Notes: generated from the sequence alone by a model not told the origin. A stretch of 64,000 nucleotides of DNA from Streptococcus pasteurianus (GCF_004843545.1 NZ_CP039457.1:710501-774500); one strand, 5' to 3'; positions 28,935 to 39,248 are shown, numbered from the stretch's first letter. Numbers and translations are program-made.

Positions 28935-29111
28935 TTAGTGAGAAACACGTTTGCGGGCTGCTTTTTTACGGTTTTCTTGAATGAAAGCAGCTTTTTCTTC
29001 TTCAGGATCAATAATGTTTTTCTTAATTGCAAAAACAGCGCCAGCAACAGTAGCAGCAGTAGCTACAACTCCAGTAGCAAGTCCTTTAGCAAATGCAAAT
29101 TTTTTAGCCAT
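28935..29111 (-). CDS. DUF3042 family small protein
   Basis: The 58-residue protein starts at the codon ending at 29111, after TAAGGAGGAAAATT on the minus strand. A longer in-frame ATG at 29174 lacks a ribosome site. It has a basic N-terminus, one hydrophobic Ala/Val/Gly-rich helix (about 8-30) and a highly charged tail ending KKAARKRVSH. This pattern is DUF3042, widespread in Lactobacillales. Function is unknown; a single membrane anchor is inferred. Confidence 0.82.
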   Translation of the reverse strand: MAKKFAFAKGLATGVVATAATVAGAVFAIKKNIIDPEEEKAAFIQENRKKAARKRVSH

Positions 29112-29206
29112 AATAATTTTCCTCCTTACTGATAAGAACAGCGGGCAAAATCGATAATACCCATTATTAAGCAACGGAACGCAAACTTCTTGTCCAATCG
29201 CCTTTA

Positions 29207-29215
29207 TGTTATAAT
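29207..29215 (+). promoter_or_regulatory. Extended -10 promoter of miaA
   Basis: TGTTATAAT is an extended -10 about 85 bases before the miaA ATG. Confidence 0.45.
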
Positions 29216-29299
29216 AATGGTAACGAAAAATGACTTAAAATTCAAGTGAAAACGTTATTTTTATTAAAAAATAGGGCTTAGGACGGATATAAAGACGAG

Positions 29300-30187
29300 A
29301 TGTCAGAAAAAATAAAATTAATTGTAGTAGTTGGTCCGACAGCTGTTGGAAAAACAGCTTTGGGAATTGAGTTGGCACAACAATTTAATGGTGAAATTAT
29401 CAGCGGTGATAGCCAACAAGTTTACCGCCATTTGAACATTGGAACGGCTAAGGCAACTCCTGAAGAGCAGGCGGCAGTACCGCATCATTTAATCGATGTG
29501 CGTGATGTTGATGCCAATTATTCTGTTTACGATTTTGTGGCGGAAGCCAGTCAAGCAATTATGGAGATTGCTAGTCGTGGCAAAGTACCTATTATCGTTG
29601 GTGGTACAGGCTTGTATTTGCAGAGCTTACTTGAAGGGTATCACTTAGGTGGCGAGGTTGACCAAGAAAAACTATTGGCTTATCGTAAAGACTTGGAACA
29701 ATTATCAGATGAGGTTTTATTTGAAAAAATAGCAGATCTGGGAAAAAAGATTCCAGAGATAAATCGTCGTCGTGCCATTCGTGCCTTGGAACTAGCCAAA
29801 TTTGGGCAAAATCTTGAAAACAAAGAAACGAATTACGAGGCGCTTCTCATTGGGTTAAATGATGACCGTCAGGTGCTTTATGACCGTATCAATCACCGTG
29901 TTGACCTGATGCTTGAAAAGGGTATTTTGGATGAAGCCAAATGGCTTTATGATAATCACCGTAATGTTCAAGCAGCGCGAGCGATTGGTTATAAAGAGCT
30001 TTTTCCATATTTTACAGGCGACGCTTCTTTGGAAGACTGTGTCGAAAAACTCAAGCAGAACACACGCCGTTTCGCCAAGCGCCAATTGACGTGGTTCAGA
30101 AATCGCATGGCTGTCAATTTTTACACTGTTTCAGAAGTTGATTTTAAAGAAACTGTTATTCAAGAAGTTAACAAATTTTTAAAATAG
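29300..30187 (+). CDS. miaA: tRNA dimethylallyltransferase
   Basis: MiaA adds a dimethylallyl group to N6 of A37 in tRNAs that read codons starting with U, improving decoding. The 295-residue protein has the P-loop GPTAVGKT at 12-19, the [17 protein letters not shown] motif that binds the target adenosine near 36-52, the [13 protein letters not shown] motif near 101, and a C-terminal [16 protein letters not shown] segment. The ribosome site is weak. It heads the conserved string miaA-hflX-unknown-rnz-SDR-recJ. Confidence 0.97.
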   Translation: MSEKIKLIVVVGPTAVGKTALGIELAQQFNGEIISGDSQQVYRHLNIGTAKATPEEQAAVPHHLIDVRDVDANYSVYDFVAEASQAIMEIASRGKVPIIVGGTGLYLQSLLEGYHLGGEVDQEKLLAYRKDLEQLSDEVLFEKIADLGKKIPEINRRRAIRALELAKFGQNLENKETNYEALLIGLNDDRQVLYDRINHRVDLMLEKGILDEAKWLYDNHRNVQAARAIGYKELFPYFTGDASLEDCVEKLKQNTRRFAKRQLTWFRNRMAVNFYTVSEVDFKETVIQEVNKFLK

Positions 30188-30282
30188 AGAGAATTATGTG
30201 CGACGCACTTTTTTGTCATAGAGATTATAATGAAATGTCAGAAGAGAGTAACAGGGTTTCTCCTACTTTTTGGAACTTTTTA

Positions 30283-30291
30283 TGTTATAAT
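30283..30291 (+). promoter_or_regulatory. Extended -10 promoter of hflX
   Basis: TGTTATAAT is an extended -10 about 35 bases before the hflX ATG. Confidence 0.5.
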
Positions 30292-30325
30292 GATAGTTAC
30301 GGATTAAAGAGAAAGGGGTGAGCAG

Positions 30326-31564
30326 ATGATTGAAACAAGCAAGCGTCAGGAGCGTGTTATTTTACTAGGTGTTGAGTTGCCAGAGACGGAAAATTTTGAG
30401 ATGTCAATGGAAGAATTAGCTTCTCTAGCTAAGACGGCAGGGGCAGAAGTTGTCTCTTCTTATCGTCAAAAGCGTGAAAAATACGACAGTAAGTCTTTGA
30501 TTGGTTCGGGCAAATTAGCCGAGATTAAAGCGATTGTGGAGGCTGATGAGATTGACACCGTTATTGTCAATGACCGCTTGACTCCTCGGCAAAATGTCAA
30601 TTTGGAAGTTGAACTTGGTGTCAAAGTGATTGACCGTATGCAGTTAATTCTGGATATTTTTGCCATGCGGGCACGTAGTCATGAGGGGAAATTGCAAGTT
30701 CATCTCGCTCAGCTCAAATATATGTTGCCACGTCTTGTCGGACAAGGGGTTATGTTGAGCCGACAAGCTGGTGGTATCGGTAGTCGTGGTCCTGGTGAAA
30801 GTCAATTGGAGCTTAATCGCCGCTCAATTCGTCATCAAATTTCAGATATTGAACGTCAACTAAAGGTTGTCGAAAAAAATCGTGAAACAGGTCGTGAAAA
30901 ACGCACCGAATCACAAGTGTTTAAAATCGGTTTAATTGGTTACACTAATGCTGGAAAATCAACGATTATGAACGTTTTAACCAATGATAAACAGTATGAA
31001 GCTGATGAATTGTTTGCAACTTTGGATGCAACAACCAAACAAATTTATTTACAAAATCAATTTCAGGTGACGCTGACGGATACTGTTGGATTTATCCAAA
31101 ATTTACCGACAGAGCTGGTTGCTGCGTTTAAGTCAACTTTGGAAGAAAGTCGTAACGTTGACCTTTTGTTGCACGTTATTGATGCCAGCGATCCAAATCA
31201 TGCGGAGCATGAAAAAGTGGTTTTGAATTTGTTAAAAGAGCTAGACATGCTAGATATTCCGCGCCTAGCTGTTTATAACAAAATGGATGTTGCGGAGCAT
31301 TTGGTGGCAACAGCTTTTCCAAATGTGCGTATTTCTGCGCGTGATAAGGACGCTCGCACACTCTTACGCCGTTTGATTATCAATGAAATTCGTGAGATTT
31401 TTGAGCCATTTAGCATTCGTGTTCACCAAAGTCAGGCTTACAAACTGTATGAGTTAAATAAAATTGCTTTGCTAGACCATTATGACTTTGCCCAAGAATA
31501 CGAAACCATTACTGGCTACATTAATCCTAAAAATAAATGGAGACTAGAAGAATTTTATGACTGA
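30326..31564 (+). CDS. hflX: Ribosome-associated GTPase HflX
   Basis: HflX binds the 50S subunit and splits stalled or hibernating ribosomes under stress. The 412-residue protein has the N-terminal HflX domain with GPGESQLELNRR near 156, a coiled coil (about 170-195), then the G domain: GYTNAGKST near 209, DTVGFI (G3) near 252, YNKMD (G4) near 318 and an SARD segment (G5). GAAAGGGGTGA precedes the ATG. Its last eight bases overlap the next gene, so the two are coupled. Confidence 0.95.
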   Translation: MIETSKRQERVILLGVELPETENFEMSMEELASLAKTAGAEVVSSYRQKREKYDSKSLIGSGKLAEIKAIVEADEIDTVIVNDRLTPRQNVNLEVELGVKVIDRMQLILDIFAMRARSHEGKLQVHLAQLKYMLPRLVGQGVMLSRQAGGIGSRGPGESQLELNRRSIRHQISDIERQLKVVEKNRETGREKRTESQVFKIGLIGYTNAGKSTIMNVLTNDKQYEADELFATLDATTKQIYLQNQFQVTLTDTVGFIQNLPTELVAAFKSTLEESRNVDLLLHVIDASDPNHAEHEKVVLNLLKELDMLDIPRLAVYNKMDVAEHLVATAFPNVRISARDKDARTLLRRLIINEIREIFEPFSIRVHQSQAYKLYELNKIALLDHYDFAQEYETITGYINPKNKWRLEEFYD

Positions 31565-32195
31565 TTATATAAGCTTGGCTTTAAAATACGGTGGTTTTAC
31601 ATCACTCGATAAAGTTTATTTACAAAATACCTTGGAGCAGTTGACGGATGAGCAAAAACTCAGTTTTATCACACCGCCACCAAGTGTTATCAATGCTTAT
31701 TTTGCGGAAATGTATCAAAAACAATCTCCAGAAGCCGCAACAGATTATTATTTTGAATTATCTAAAGAATTGCATTTGTTAAATGCTAACCCATCTTTTG
31801 ATGAATACAAGCCCTTTATTCGCTTGAATTTATCAGGGAAATCATATGGTTTTACCTATGAAAATGATCAAGAAGTGGCGCGTGTTTTTTCTGAAAAGAA
31901 TGAGACGTTAGCTATAGATATTTTGTTTGAATTGGCACAGGTTTTCCCACAATACAAGGTTTACGTGGAAGAAGGACACATAAAGATGTCAAAAATGGAT
32001 TTTAATGAAGAAGTCCTTGAGGACCTAACGCCACAAGAAAGTCTGCTCGGCCATGTTTCAAAATTAAAAGGAAATGTGGTTAAGCTACAAAGTTTTAATC
32101 GTGATGAATTAGTAGAATTACTAGCTCACTACAAAGGACAAGTTTATTATACCTTTGATCATCGTGAGTTCATCGCTTATGTAAAAGTACAGTAG
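31557..32195 (+). CDS. Conserved streptococcal protein of unknown function
   Basis: This 212-residue protein begins in the last eight bases of hflX. I see no signal peptide, membrane segment or catalytic motif. It is acidic and mostly helical in the first half (LTDEQKLSFITPPPSVINAYFAEM), with a likely beta-rich C-terminus. The fixed place between hflX and rnz suggests a conserved streptococcal protein. Some relatives are, in my recollection, labelled as cystathionine lyase, but no PLP-lysine motif is present here. No function is proposed. Confidence 0.75.
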   Translation: MTDYISLALKYGGFTSLDKVYLQNTLEQLTDEQKLSFITPPPSVINAYFAEMYQKQSPEAATDYYFELSKELHLLNANPSFDEYKPFIRLNLSGKSYGFTYENDQEVARVFSEKNETLAIDILFELAQVFPQYKVYVEEGHIKMSKMDFNEEVLEDLTPQESLLGHVSKLKGNVVKLQSFNRDELVELLAHYKGQVYYTFDHREFIAYVKVQ

Positions 32196-32197
32196 AG

Positions 32198-32234
32198 GAA
32201 AGGAGATAAAAACTTCGGTTTTTATCATTATAGA
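32198..32234 (+). promoter_or_regulatory. rnz translation start region with a UUCG hairpin between SD and AUG
   Basis: AGGAAAGGAG (32196-32205) is followed by GATAAAAAC-TTCG-GTTTTTATC, a perfect 9-bp stem with a cUUCGg loop at 32205-32226, then eight bases to the ATG at 32235. Linear spacing is about 29 bases; with the hairpin closed it is about eight. Confidence 0.7.
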
Positions 32235-33164
32235 ATGGAATTACAATTTTTGGGAACAGGAGCGGGTCAGCCATCAAAGTCACGTAATGTGTCAAGTTTG
32301 GTTTTGAAGCTACTTGATGAAATCAATGAGGTCTGGATGTTTGACTGTGGCGAAGGCACACAGCGTCAGATTTTAGAAACAACAATTAAACCGCGTAAAG
32401 TTAAGCGCATTTTTATTACGCATCTACACGGAGACCATATTTTTGGTTTGCCTGGATTTTTAGCTAGCCGAGCTTTTCAAGCTAACGAGGAACAAACAGA
32501 CCTTGAGTTTTATGGTCCTATTGGTATTCGTTCGTATGTTTTAAATAGCTTGCGCTTGTCAGGAGCACGCTTGCCATACCGCATTCATTTCCATGAATTT
32601 GACGAGAATAGCCTTGGTAAGGTTATGGAAACTGATAAATTTGTGGTTTATGCAGAAAAACTTGACCATACGATTTTCTGTATTGGTTATCGCGTGATGC
32701 AAAAAGATTTAGAAGGAACGCTTGATTCTGAAGCTTTGAAGGCTGCAGGTGTGCCTTTCGGACCACTTTTTGGCAAAATCAAGAGCGGGCAAGATGTTGT
32801 TTTAGACGACGGAACAAAAATCATTGCCAAAGATTACATTTCAGCACCAAAAAAAGGAAAAATTATTACCATTTTAGGTGACACACGTAAGACAGATGCT
32901 AGTGTTCGTCTTGGTTTGGGAGCTGATATTTTAGTTCACGAATCAACTTATGGTAAAGGTGATGAAAAAATCGCGCGTAAACATGGTCATTCAACGAATA
33001 TGCAAGCTGCTCAAATTGCCAAAGAGGCCTCAGCTAAAATGCTTTTGCTTAACCACATTAGTGCTCGTTTTCTTGGACGTGAGTGCAAACAAATCGAAAA
33101 TGACGCCAAAACAGTCTTTGAAAACACACACCTTGTTAAAGATTTGGAAGAAATTAGCTTATGA
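32235..33164 (+). CDS. rnz: Ribonuclease Z
   Basis: RNase Z trims tRNA 3' ends. The 309-residue length is standard for the short bacterial form. Metal-binding residues occur in [13 protein letters not shown] near 62-74, the Asp in GDTRKT near 216, and the His in NHISARF near 273. The flexible-arm region lies around 155-185. The N-terminus [18 protein letters not shown] is the family start, so the ATG at 32235 is secure although the only ribosome site is 29 bases away behind a hairpin. The stop overlaps the SDR gene by four bases (ATGA). Confidence 0.97.
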   Translation: MELQFLGTGAGQPSKSRNVSSLVLKLLDEINEVWMFDCGEGTQRQILETTIKPRKVKRIFITHLHGDHIFGLPGFLASRAFQANEEQTDLEFYGPIGIRSYVLNSLRLSGARLPYRIHFHEFDENSLGKVMETDKFVVYAEKLDHTIFCIGYRVMQKDLEGTLDSEALKAAGVPFGPLFGKIKSGQDVVLDDGTKIIAKDYISAPKKGKIITILGDTRKTDASVRLGLGADILVHESTYGKGDEKIARKHGHSTNMQAAQIAKEASAKMLLLNHISARFLGRECKQIENDAKTVFENTHLVKDLEEISL

Positions 33165-33919
33165 GAATTATAGCCATTACAGGAGCAACCGGTGGTATTG
33201 CTCAAGAAATCGTCAAACATGTACCAGAAGACGATTATGTGATTGCCTTGGGACGTGATTTAAAGAAATTAAAAACACATTATGGTAAACGTTCAAATAC
33301 AGAGTACTTTGCCCTTGATATGTCAAGCGATGTAGCAATTGCTGAAACGGTTGAAAAAATCTATGCTATCCATGGACGCGTTGATATTTTTATCAATAAT
33401 GCTGGGTATGGAGATTTTAGTGATTTTGACACTTATACTACGGCGCAAATTCGTGACATGTTTGATATTAACACCTTTGCAACAATGACGTTTTCACGTT
33501 TAGTGGGCCAAAGGATGAAAGAAGCAGGGGAAGGTCATATCATCAATATTGCTAGTATTGCAGGTTTGATTGCTTCTGCCAAGTCTTCTGTTTATTCTGC
33601 AACAAAATTTGCTGTGATTGGTTTTTCAAATGCTTTGCGACTAGAATTAGCTGACAGCAACGTTTTTGTGACAACTGTTAACCTTGGTCCGATTGCAACG
33701 AAATTTTTTGATAAAGCAGATCCATCAGGAGAGTATCTTAAAAGTGTTGGGCGCTTTGTTTTACAGCCAGAATACGTTGCGAAACGCACCGTTGCCATTT
33801 TTGGCAAGAATAAGCGTGAGCTAAATATGCCTTGGTCACTTGCGGCGGCTCAAAAAGCTTACACACTTTTCCCAAGAATTGCAGATTTTTTAGCTAGAAA
33901 AATATTTAATTACAAATAA
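33161..33919 (+). CDS. Short-chain dehydrogenase/reductase
   Basis: The 252-residue protein is a classical SDR with the NAD(P)-binding motif [12 protein letters not shown] at 5-16, NNAGYG near 80, catalytic Ser in NIASIAG near 130, and the catalytic YSATK near 146. It ends in a hydrophobic and basic tail ([13 protein letters not shown]). It overlaps rnz by four bases and precedes recJ, a fixed position in streptococci. The substrate is unknown. Confidence 0.88.
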   Translation: MRIIAITGATGGIAQEIVKHVPEDDYVIALGRDLKKLKTHYGKRSNTEYFALDMSSDVAIAETVEKIYAIHGRVDIFINNAGYGDFSDFDTYTTAQIRDMFDINTFATMTFSRLVGQRMKEAGEGHIINIASIAGLIASAKSSVYSATKFAVIGFSNALRLELADSNVFVTTVNLGPIATKFFDKADPSGEYLKSVGRFVLQPEYVAKRTVAIFGKNKRELNMPWSLAAAQKAYTLFPRIADFLARKIFNYK

Positions 33920-33960
33920 AACAAGCGTCGTTTCAACTCTACATAAGAAGTGAGAAGTGA

Positions 33961-36171
33961 ATGATAACAAGTAAATACAATTGGAAAAATATTGAAAAAG
34001 AGCCAGATAATGGCTTTTTTGAGCTGACAAAAAAAGAAAAACTAACAGAATTAGCTAGTCAGATTCTTTATAGTCGAGGTGTTGATACGGCAGAAAAATT
34101 GATTCAATTTTTATCAACGGATTTGTCACAATTGCATGACCCTTACCTTTTACATGACATGGATAAAGCGGTTAATCGTATTCGCCAAGCTATTGAGAAT
34201 TACGAACAAATCTTGGTTTATGGTGATTATGATGCTGACGGAATGACTAGTGCCAGCATTATGAAAGAAGCCCTTGAAATGTTGGGTGCCGAAGCCCAAG
34301 TTTATCTGCCAAATCGTTTCACAGATGGTTACGGCCCAAATGAATCAGTCTATAAATATTTCATTGAGCAGCAAAACGTTTCTTTGATTATTACGGTGGA
34401 CAATGGCGTAGCAGGGAACGAAGCGATTGCCTACGCACAAAGTCAGGGGGTAGATGTCATTGTGACAGACCACCACGGTTTGCCAGCAGAGCTACCAGAA
34501 GCATTTGCGATTGTGCACCCAGAACACCCAGAAGCTGATTATCCGTTCAAATATCTGGCTGGCTGTGGCGTTGCTTTCAAAGTTGCTTGTGCTTTGCTAG
34601 AATCTATTCCGACAGAAATGCTTGATCTGGTGGCAATTGGAACAATTGCTGATATGGTGAGTTTGACTGATGAAAACCGCATTATGGTTAAAGTTGGACT
34701 TGAAATTCTGAAACAAACCGAACGCATTGGTCTGATTGAATTGATAAAAGTATCAGATGTGGATATGGCAGATGTCAATGAAGAAACGGTTGGTTTCAAA
34801 ATTGCTCCGCAGCTAAATGCACTTGGTCGCCTAGATGACCCAAATCCTGCTGTCGAATTATTGACTGGCTTTGATGATGAAGAAGCGCATAACATTGCCA
34901 AGATGATTAATGCTAAAAACGAAGAGCGCAAGGAAATTGTTCAGAAAATCTTCGATGAAGCCATGAGCATGGTTGATTTGGAAAAGCCAGTGCAAGTATT
35001 GGCTAAAGAAGGCTGGCACCCAGGCGTTTTAGGAATTGTCGCAGGGCGTATTTTAGAACAAATCGCGCAGCCAGTGATTGTTTTAAATATCGAAGATGGG
35101 ATTGCTAAAGGTTCTGCCAGAAGTATCGAGGCCATTAATATTTTCCATGCTCTTGATGAGCACCGTGATTTATTTGAAGCCTTTGGTGGACACGCTGGCG
35201 CTGCTGGAATGACTTTGGTGACTGAAAATCTTGATAAATTATCACAAGTTTTGTGTGATTATATTGCTGAAAATGATATTGACTTATCACAGAAAAAAGA
35301 GCTTGTTATTGATGAGGTTCTGGAGCTCTCAGAGATTAACCTTGATACCGTGCACAGTCTTGAAAAATTGGCACCATTTGGCATGGACAATCCAAAACCA
35401 GTCTTTGAAATTAAAGATTTTGTGGTGAAACAAGCACGCACTATGGGGCAAAATGGTGCGCATTTAAAATTAAAAATTGCCCAAGGTACAACGGCAATTG
35501 ACCTTGTTGCCTTTAATCAAGGACATCTGGCGCAGGAATTTCAACAAGTGCAAAATCTTTGCCTTGCAACGACATTATCGATTAATAAGTGGAATGGGCA
35601 AACGACTGTTCAATTAATGTTGGAAGATGCGCGTGTTGAGGGTGTTCAGTTGATTGATATTCGCTCCAAAACGGCTAGCCTTCCAGAACGTGTTCCAGTA
35701 TTGACTGAAGATAGCACGGCAAATGAAGTTGTGGTGTTAGACATCCCTGATAAGGCTGAAGAATTAAAATCACTCTTTGTGGGTCGTCATTTTGAAGCCA
35801 TTTATTTTAAAAATCATATTAAACGTGCTTATTATCTGACAGGCTATGGCACACGTGACCAATTTGCTAAGCTTTATAAAACCATTTATCAATTCCCAGA
35901 ATTTGATGTCCGCTACAAGTTGAAAGAATTGAGCCAATACCTTAATATCCCTGATATTTTGCTCATTAAAATGATTCAGATTTTTGATGAATTAGATTTT
36001 GTAACCATCACAGATGGTGTTATGGTCGTCAACAAAGATGCTCAGAAACGCAGTATTTCAGAAAGCCAAATCTACCAAGACCTCAAACAACAAGTTAAAT
36101 TCCAAGAATTGATGGCACTAGCTACTCCCCAAGAAATATATGAGTGGTTGATTAATGAAAGTGATGAGTAG
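33961..36171 (+). CDS. recJ: Single-strand-specific 5'-3' exonuclease RecJ
   Basis: RecJ degrades 5'-ended single strands in recombination and mismatch repair. The 736-residue protein has DHH-family motifs: YGDYDADGMTSA near 87-98, VTVDNG-type motif II near 140, VIVTDHHG near 166-173, and the DHHA1 motif FGGHAGAAGMTL near 408. An OB-fold follows, and a streptococcal C-terminal extension (about 560-736). AGAAGTGAGAAGTGA precedes the ATG. In other streptococci apt usually follows recJ; here about 21 kb of accessory genes intervene. Confidence 0.96.
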   Translation: MITSKYNWKNIEKEPDNGFFELTKKEKLTELASQILYSRGVDTAEKLIQFLSTDLSQLHDPYLLHDMDKAVNRIRQAIENYEQILVYGDYDADGMTSASIMKEALEMLGAEAQVYLPNRFTDGYGPNESVYKYFIEQQNVSLIITVDNGVAGNEAIAYAQSQGVDVIVTDHHGLPAELPEAFAIVHPEHPEADYPFKYLAGCGVAFKVACALLESIPTEMLDLVAIGTIADMVSLTDENRIMVKVGLEILKQTERIGLIELIKVSDVDMADVNEETVGFKIAPQLNALGRLDDPNPAVELLTGFDDEEAHNIAKMINAKNEERKEIVQKIFDEAMSMVDLEKPVQVLAKEGWHPGVLGIVAGRILEQIAQPVIVLNIEDGIAKGSARSIEAINIFHALDEHRDLFEAFGGHAGAAGMTLVTENLDKLSQVLCDYIAENDIDLSQKKELVIDEVLELSEINLDTVHSLEKLAPFGMDNPKPVFEIKDFVVKQARTMGQNGAHLKLKIAQGTTAIDLVAFNQGHLAQEFQQVQNLCLATTLSINKWNGQTTVQLMLEDARVEGVQLIDIRSKTASLPERVPVLTEDSTANEVVVLDIPDKAEELKSLFVGRHFEAIYFKNHIKRAYYLTGYGTRDQFAKLYKTIYQFPEFDVRYKLKELSQYLNIPDILLIKMIQIFDELDFVTITDGVMVVNKDAQKRSISESQIYQDLKQQVKFQELMALATPQEIYEWLINESDE

Positions 36172-36265
36172 AGGTAGTTGGGGACCTCTCCCTCTAAGAG
36201 CGGTTTAGATTTACTAAAAAATATTAGAAAAGGTTGCTTTAGTTTATCATTTTCGATATAGGAAG

Positions 36266-36317
36266 AATTCACTAAGTTTCTCTAGAATTTGAGGAGAGAG
36301 CAGAGTGAATTTTTTTA
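36266..36317 (+). terminator. Probable terminator after recJ
   Basis: AATTCACT (36266-36273) pairs with AGTGAATT (36304-36311), with an inner TCTCT/AGGAGA arm, followed by seven T. Confidence 0.7.
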
Positions 36318-36486
36318 TTTTTGTGTTCGTTGTTAGATTTTGGTGTGGTAAATCAATCACTAGGTTAAGATTATTTCTATGTAACAATTGATTGCTATGA
36401 AAGTAAAGTATTATGACATTTATTCAAATAATTTTTATAATTAATCTACAAAAAACAATATTAAGGACATAATGTTTGAGCGAATC

Positions 36487-36515
36487 TTGTGTAAAGCGTA
36501 TACTAGCGATATAGT
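36487..36515 (+). promoter_or_regulatory. Promoter of the malolactic operon
   Basis: TTGTGT (36487-36492) and TATAGT (36510-36515) are 17 bases apart. The start is expected near 36522. The remainder of the 421-base gap after recJ is AT-rich, and I see no gene in it. Confidence 0.6.
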
Positions 36516-36533
36516 AATTTTAAGTAATTACTA
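36512..36533. promoter_or_regulatory. Dyad over the mleS transcription start (candidate operator)
   Basis: TAGTAATT (36512-36519) and AATTACTA (36526-36533) are a perfect inverted repeat overlapping the -10 and start point. A second hairpin, GGTGTGA/TCACACC at 36547-36564, lies in the leader. Confidence 0.55.
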
Positions 36534-36592
36534 GTTGGTCAAACTTGGTGTGAAAACTCACACCCTCGAGTTCATTCAAAAAGGAGAATTAT

Positions 36593-38212
36593 ATGAATGC
36601 ACACGAAATTTTAAACGACCCGTTTTTGAATAAAGGGACTGCCTTTACACAAACAGAACGTGAAAAATTTGGCTTAGTGGGGCTGTTACCACCACATATT
36701 CAAACTATTGAGGAACAAGCAGAGCAAGCTTATACTCATTATCAACGAAAAACATCTAATCTTGAGAAACGTCATTTTTTGATGGAGATTTTTAATACTA
36801 ATCGTACACTTTTTTATTATCTCTTTAATCAACACGTGGTTGAATTCAATCCGATTGTTTATGATCCTGTAATTGCTGAGTCTATTGAAAAGTACAGTGA
36901 ATTATTTGTTGATCCTCAATATGCTACCTATTTGTCGGTTGATCATCCAGAATATATTCGAGAAACATTGAAGAATGCAGCTGGAAAACGCCAAATTCGT
37001 TTGATTGTTGTAACTGATGCGGAAGGTATTTTAGGCATTGGTGACTGGGGGACGCAAGGTGTTGATATTTCAGTTGGAAAATTAATGATTTATACTGTAG
37101 CAGCAGGGATTGATCCAGCTACGGTTTTGCCTATTGTTATCGATGCAGGAACAAATCGAAAAGAGCTGTTAGATAATCCATTTTATCTCGGAAATCATCA
37201 TGAGCGTATTCACGGTGAAATTTATGATAATTTTATTGATCAATTTGTACAAATAGCAGAAGAACTTTTTCCAGATCTTTATTTGCATTGGGAAGATTTT
37301 GGTCGTAGTAATGCAGCTAACATTCTTAATAAATATAAAGATAAGATTCCAACTTTCAATGATGATATACAAGGAACTGGCATTATTACCTTAGCAGGTA
37401 TTTATGGCGCACTTGGAATGACTGGTGAAGAACTAATTAATCAACGTTATCTTTGTTATGGTGGAGGAACAGCTGGTGCTGGGATTGCTCATCGAGTATT
37501 TTTAGAGATGATAAATGAAGGTTTGACAGAAGAGGAAGCCTATAGTCGTTTTTATATGGTGGATAAGCAAGGTTTACTTTTTGATGACATGGAAGACTTA
37601 ACTCCTGAACAGAAGCCTTTTGCACGTAAGCGTTCTGAATTTACAAATAGTGAACAGTTAATTGATTTAGGTGCAGTTGTCAAAGTTGTTAAACCAACTA
37701 TTTTAGTAGGAACATCTACACAACCAGGAACGTTTACCAAAGAAATTGTTGAGGATATGTGTTCCTTTACAGAACGTCCTATTATTTTTCCATTAAGTAA
37801 TCCAACAAAGTTAGCTGAGGCAACAGCTTCAGATTTGATTACTTGGTCTGATGGCAAAGCCTTTGTTGCGACAGGAATTCCAACAGCCGATATAGAGTAC
37901 AAAGGAGTGACTTATCAAATTGGTCAAGCTAATAATGCTCTGATTTATCCTGGTTTAGGCTTAGGGGTAATGGCTGCTAAGGCTAAACTATTAACAGATC
38001 AGATGATTAGTGCTGCAGCGCATTCTCTCAGTGGTTTAATTGAAGATAAAACCACTGGGACACCAGTTTTACCACCGGTTTCACGATTGACAGAATTTTC
38101 GATTAGTGTGGCTAATGCAGTTGCTAAAAAAGCTCAAGAACAAGGCATAGCACAAGTTGAGGGTGATATGGAAAAAGCTGTTCAAGATCTTAAATGGTAT
38201 CCTAAATACTAA
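36593..38212 (+). CDS. mleS: Malolactic enzyme
   Basis: The 539-residue protein converts L-malate to L-lactate and CO2 with NAD and Mn, consuming an internal proton and so countering acid. Typical elements: the N-terminal malic domain with [11 protein letters not shown] near 66, catalytic Tyr/Lys region, metal-binding EDFGRSNA near 233, [10 protein letters not shown] near 257, and the NAD-binding [14 protein letters not shown] near 290. Sequence and length fit malolactic rather than malic enzymes. AAAAGGAG precedes the ATG. The permease gene follows after 55 bases. No mleR-type LysR gene is adjacent, which is unusual. Confidence 0.9.
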   Translation: MNAHEILNDPFLNKGTAFTQTEREKFGLVGLLPPHIQTIEEQAEQAYTHYQRKTSNLEKRHFLMEIFNTNRTLFYYLFNQHVVEFNPIVYDPVIAESIEKYSELFVDPQYATYLSVDHPEYIRETLKNAAGKRQIRLIVVTDAEGILGIGDWGTQGVDISVGKLMIYTVAAGIDPATVLPIVIDAGTNRKELLDNPFYLGNHHERIHGEIYDNFIDQFVQIAEELFPDLYLHWEDFGRSNAANILNKYKDKIPTFNDDIQGTGIITLAGIYGALGMTGEELINQRYLCYGGGTAGAGIAHRVFLEMINEGLTEEEAYSRFYMVDKQGLLFDDMEDLTPEQKPFARKRSEFTNSEQLIDLGAVVKVVKPTILVGTSTQPGTFTKEIVEDMCSFTERPIIFPLSNPTKLAEATASDLITWSDGKAFVATGIPTADIEYKGVTYQIGQANNALIYPGLGLGVMAAKAKLLTDQMISAAAHSLSGLIEDKTTGTPVLPPVSRLTEFSISVANAVAKKAQEQGIAQVEGDMEKAVQDLKWYPKY

Positions 38213-38267
38213 TAAGTAGAGTTTACCAAAGTATTTTTAGTGTTAGTTTTAGGAGGAGCTTAATCAA

Positions 38268-39212
38268 ATGAACATTTTAACATCTATTGAAAACATTTTA
38301 CCTATTATTCTCATCATTGCACTAGGGTTTTACCTTAATGAAAAAGGGTGGTTTGGCACTGAATTTGGAGGAAATATTTCTCGTTTAATCATGAATGTAG
38401 CTTTGCCGTCTTCCATCTTTATATCAGTTTTGAAGTATTTAACTTTAACAAAATTAGTGGCAGTAGCTCCTGGACTCATTTATACGTTTGGTTCAGTCAT
38501 CATAGCTTATATTGTAGCATTTGCTATCGTTAAGCTCTTTAAGGTCGAACCAGGTCGTCGTGGAGTCATGATTAATATGTTTGCTAACGCTAATACTATT
38601 TTTATCGGTCTTCCACTTAATATTGCTTTGTTTGGCGATGCCTCTATATCCTATTTCTTGGTTTATTATATTACGAACACTGTATCAACTTGGGCATTCG
38701 GAGCTTTATTGATTGCACAGGATTCCAAGGATACTAATGAGAAGAAAAATAGCAGTTTTAGTTGGAAGAAACTGTTACCTGCTCCTCTTGTCGGTTTTCT
38801 AGTTTCATTAGTATTTTTATTATTTGATATTCCTGTTCCGACCTTTGCAACGAATACGTTGACTTATCTTGGTAATATTGTAACACCTTTATCTCTTATT
38901 TATATTGGTATCGTTTTATCGAAAGCAGGGTTATCTAGTATTAAATTTGATCGTGATACCATTTTGGCACTTTTAGGGCGTTACTTGTTATCACCTTTGG
39001 TCATGTTTGTTATTCTAGTTTTATTTGGTTCTAGTTTGCCAAGTGTAGAATATAAAACGTTTATAATACAAGCAGCTGTACCAGGGTTAGCAGTATTACC
39101 GATATTAGCTAATGAAGGTAATGGAGATGTGGAATATGCGACTAATGTTGTTACTACTTCAACTTTGCTTTTTGTAATTGTCATCCCAATTATTATTAGT
39201 TTAATTGGTTGA
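38268..39212 (+). CDS. mleP: AEC-family malate permease
   Basis: The 314-residue protein has about ten hydrophobic segments and belongs to the auxin efflux carrier family. The conserved NMFANANTIFIGLPLNIALFGD segment (near 103-125) and the VPGLAVLPILANEG segment near 265 are the crossover motifs of the two five-helix repeats. In lactic acid bacteria members beside malolactic genes exchange malate and lactate across the membrane. AGGAGGAGC precedes the ATG. It is co-transcribed with mleS. Confidence 0.87.
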   Translation: MNILTSIENILPIILIIALGFYLNEKGWFGTEFGGNISRLIMNVALPSSIFISVLKYLTLTKLVAVAPGLIYTFGSVIIAYIVAFAIVKLFKVEPGRRGVMINMFANANTIFIGLPLNIALFGDASISYFLVYYITNTVSTWAFGALLIAQDSKDTNEKKNSSFSWKKLLPAPLVGFLVSLVFLLFDIPVPTFATNTLTYLGNIVTPLSLIYIGIVLSKAGLSSIKFDRDTILALLGRYLLSPLVMFVILVLFGSSLPSVEYKTFIIQAAVPGLAVLPILANEGNGDVEYATNVVTTSTLLFVIVIPIIISLIG

Positions 39213-39219
39213 TAAATAA

Positions 39220-39248
39220 TTGACTTTAGTATAGATTAGCACTATAAT
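39220..39248 (+). promoter_or_regulatory. Strong promoter of the bile salt hydrolase gene
   Basis: TTGACT (39220-39225) and TATAAT (39243-39248) are 17 bases apart. The leader of about 80 bases contains AAGACC (39273-39278) facing GGTCTT (39300-39305), a possible stem-loop before the ribosome site GGAGG. Confidence 0.78.

Noticed and set aside
29112..29174. Longer start for the DUF3042 gene
   Set aside because: TAAGGAGG lies right before the inner ATG and the extension is not part of the family.
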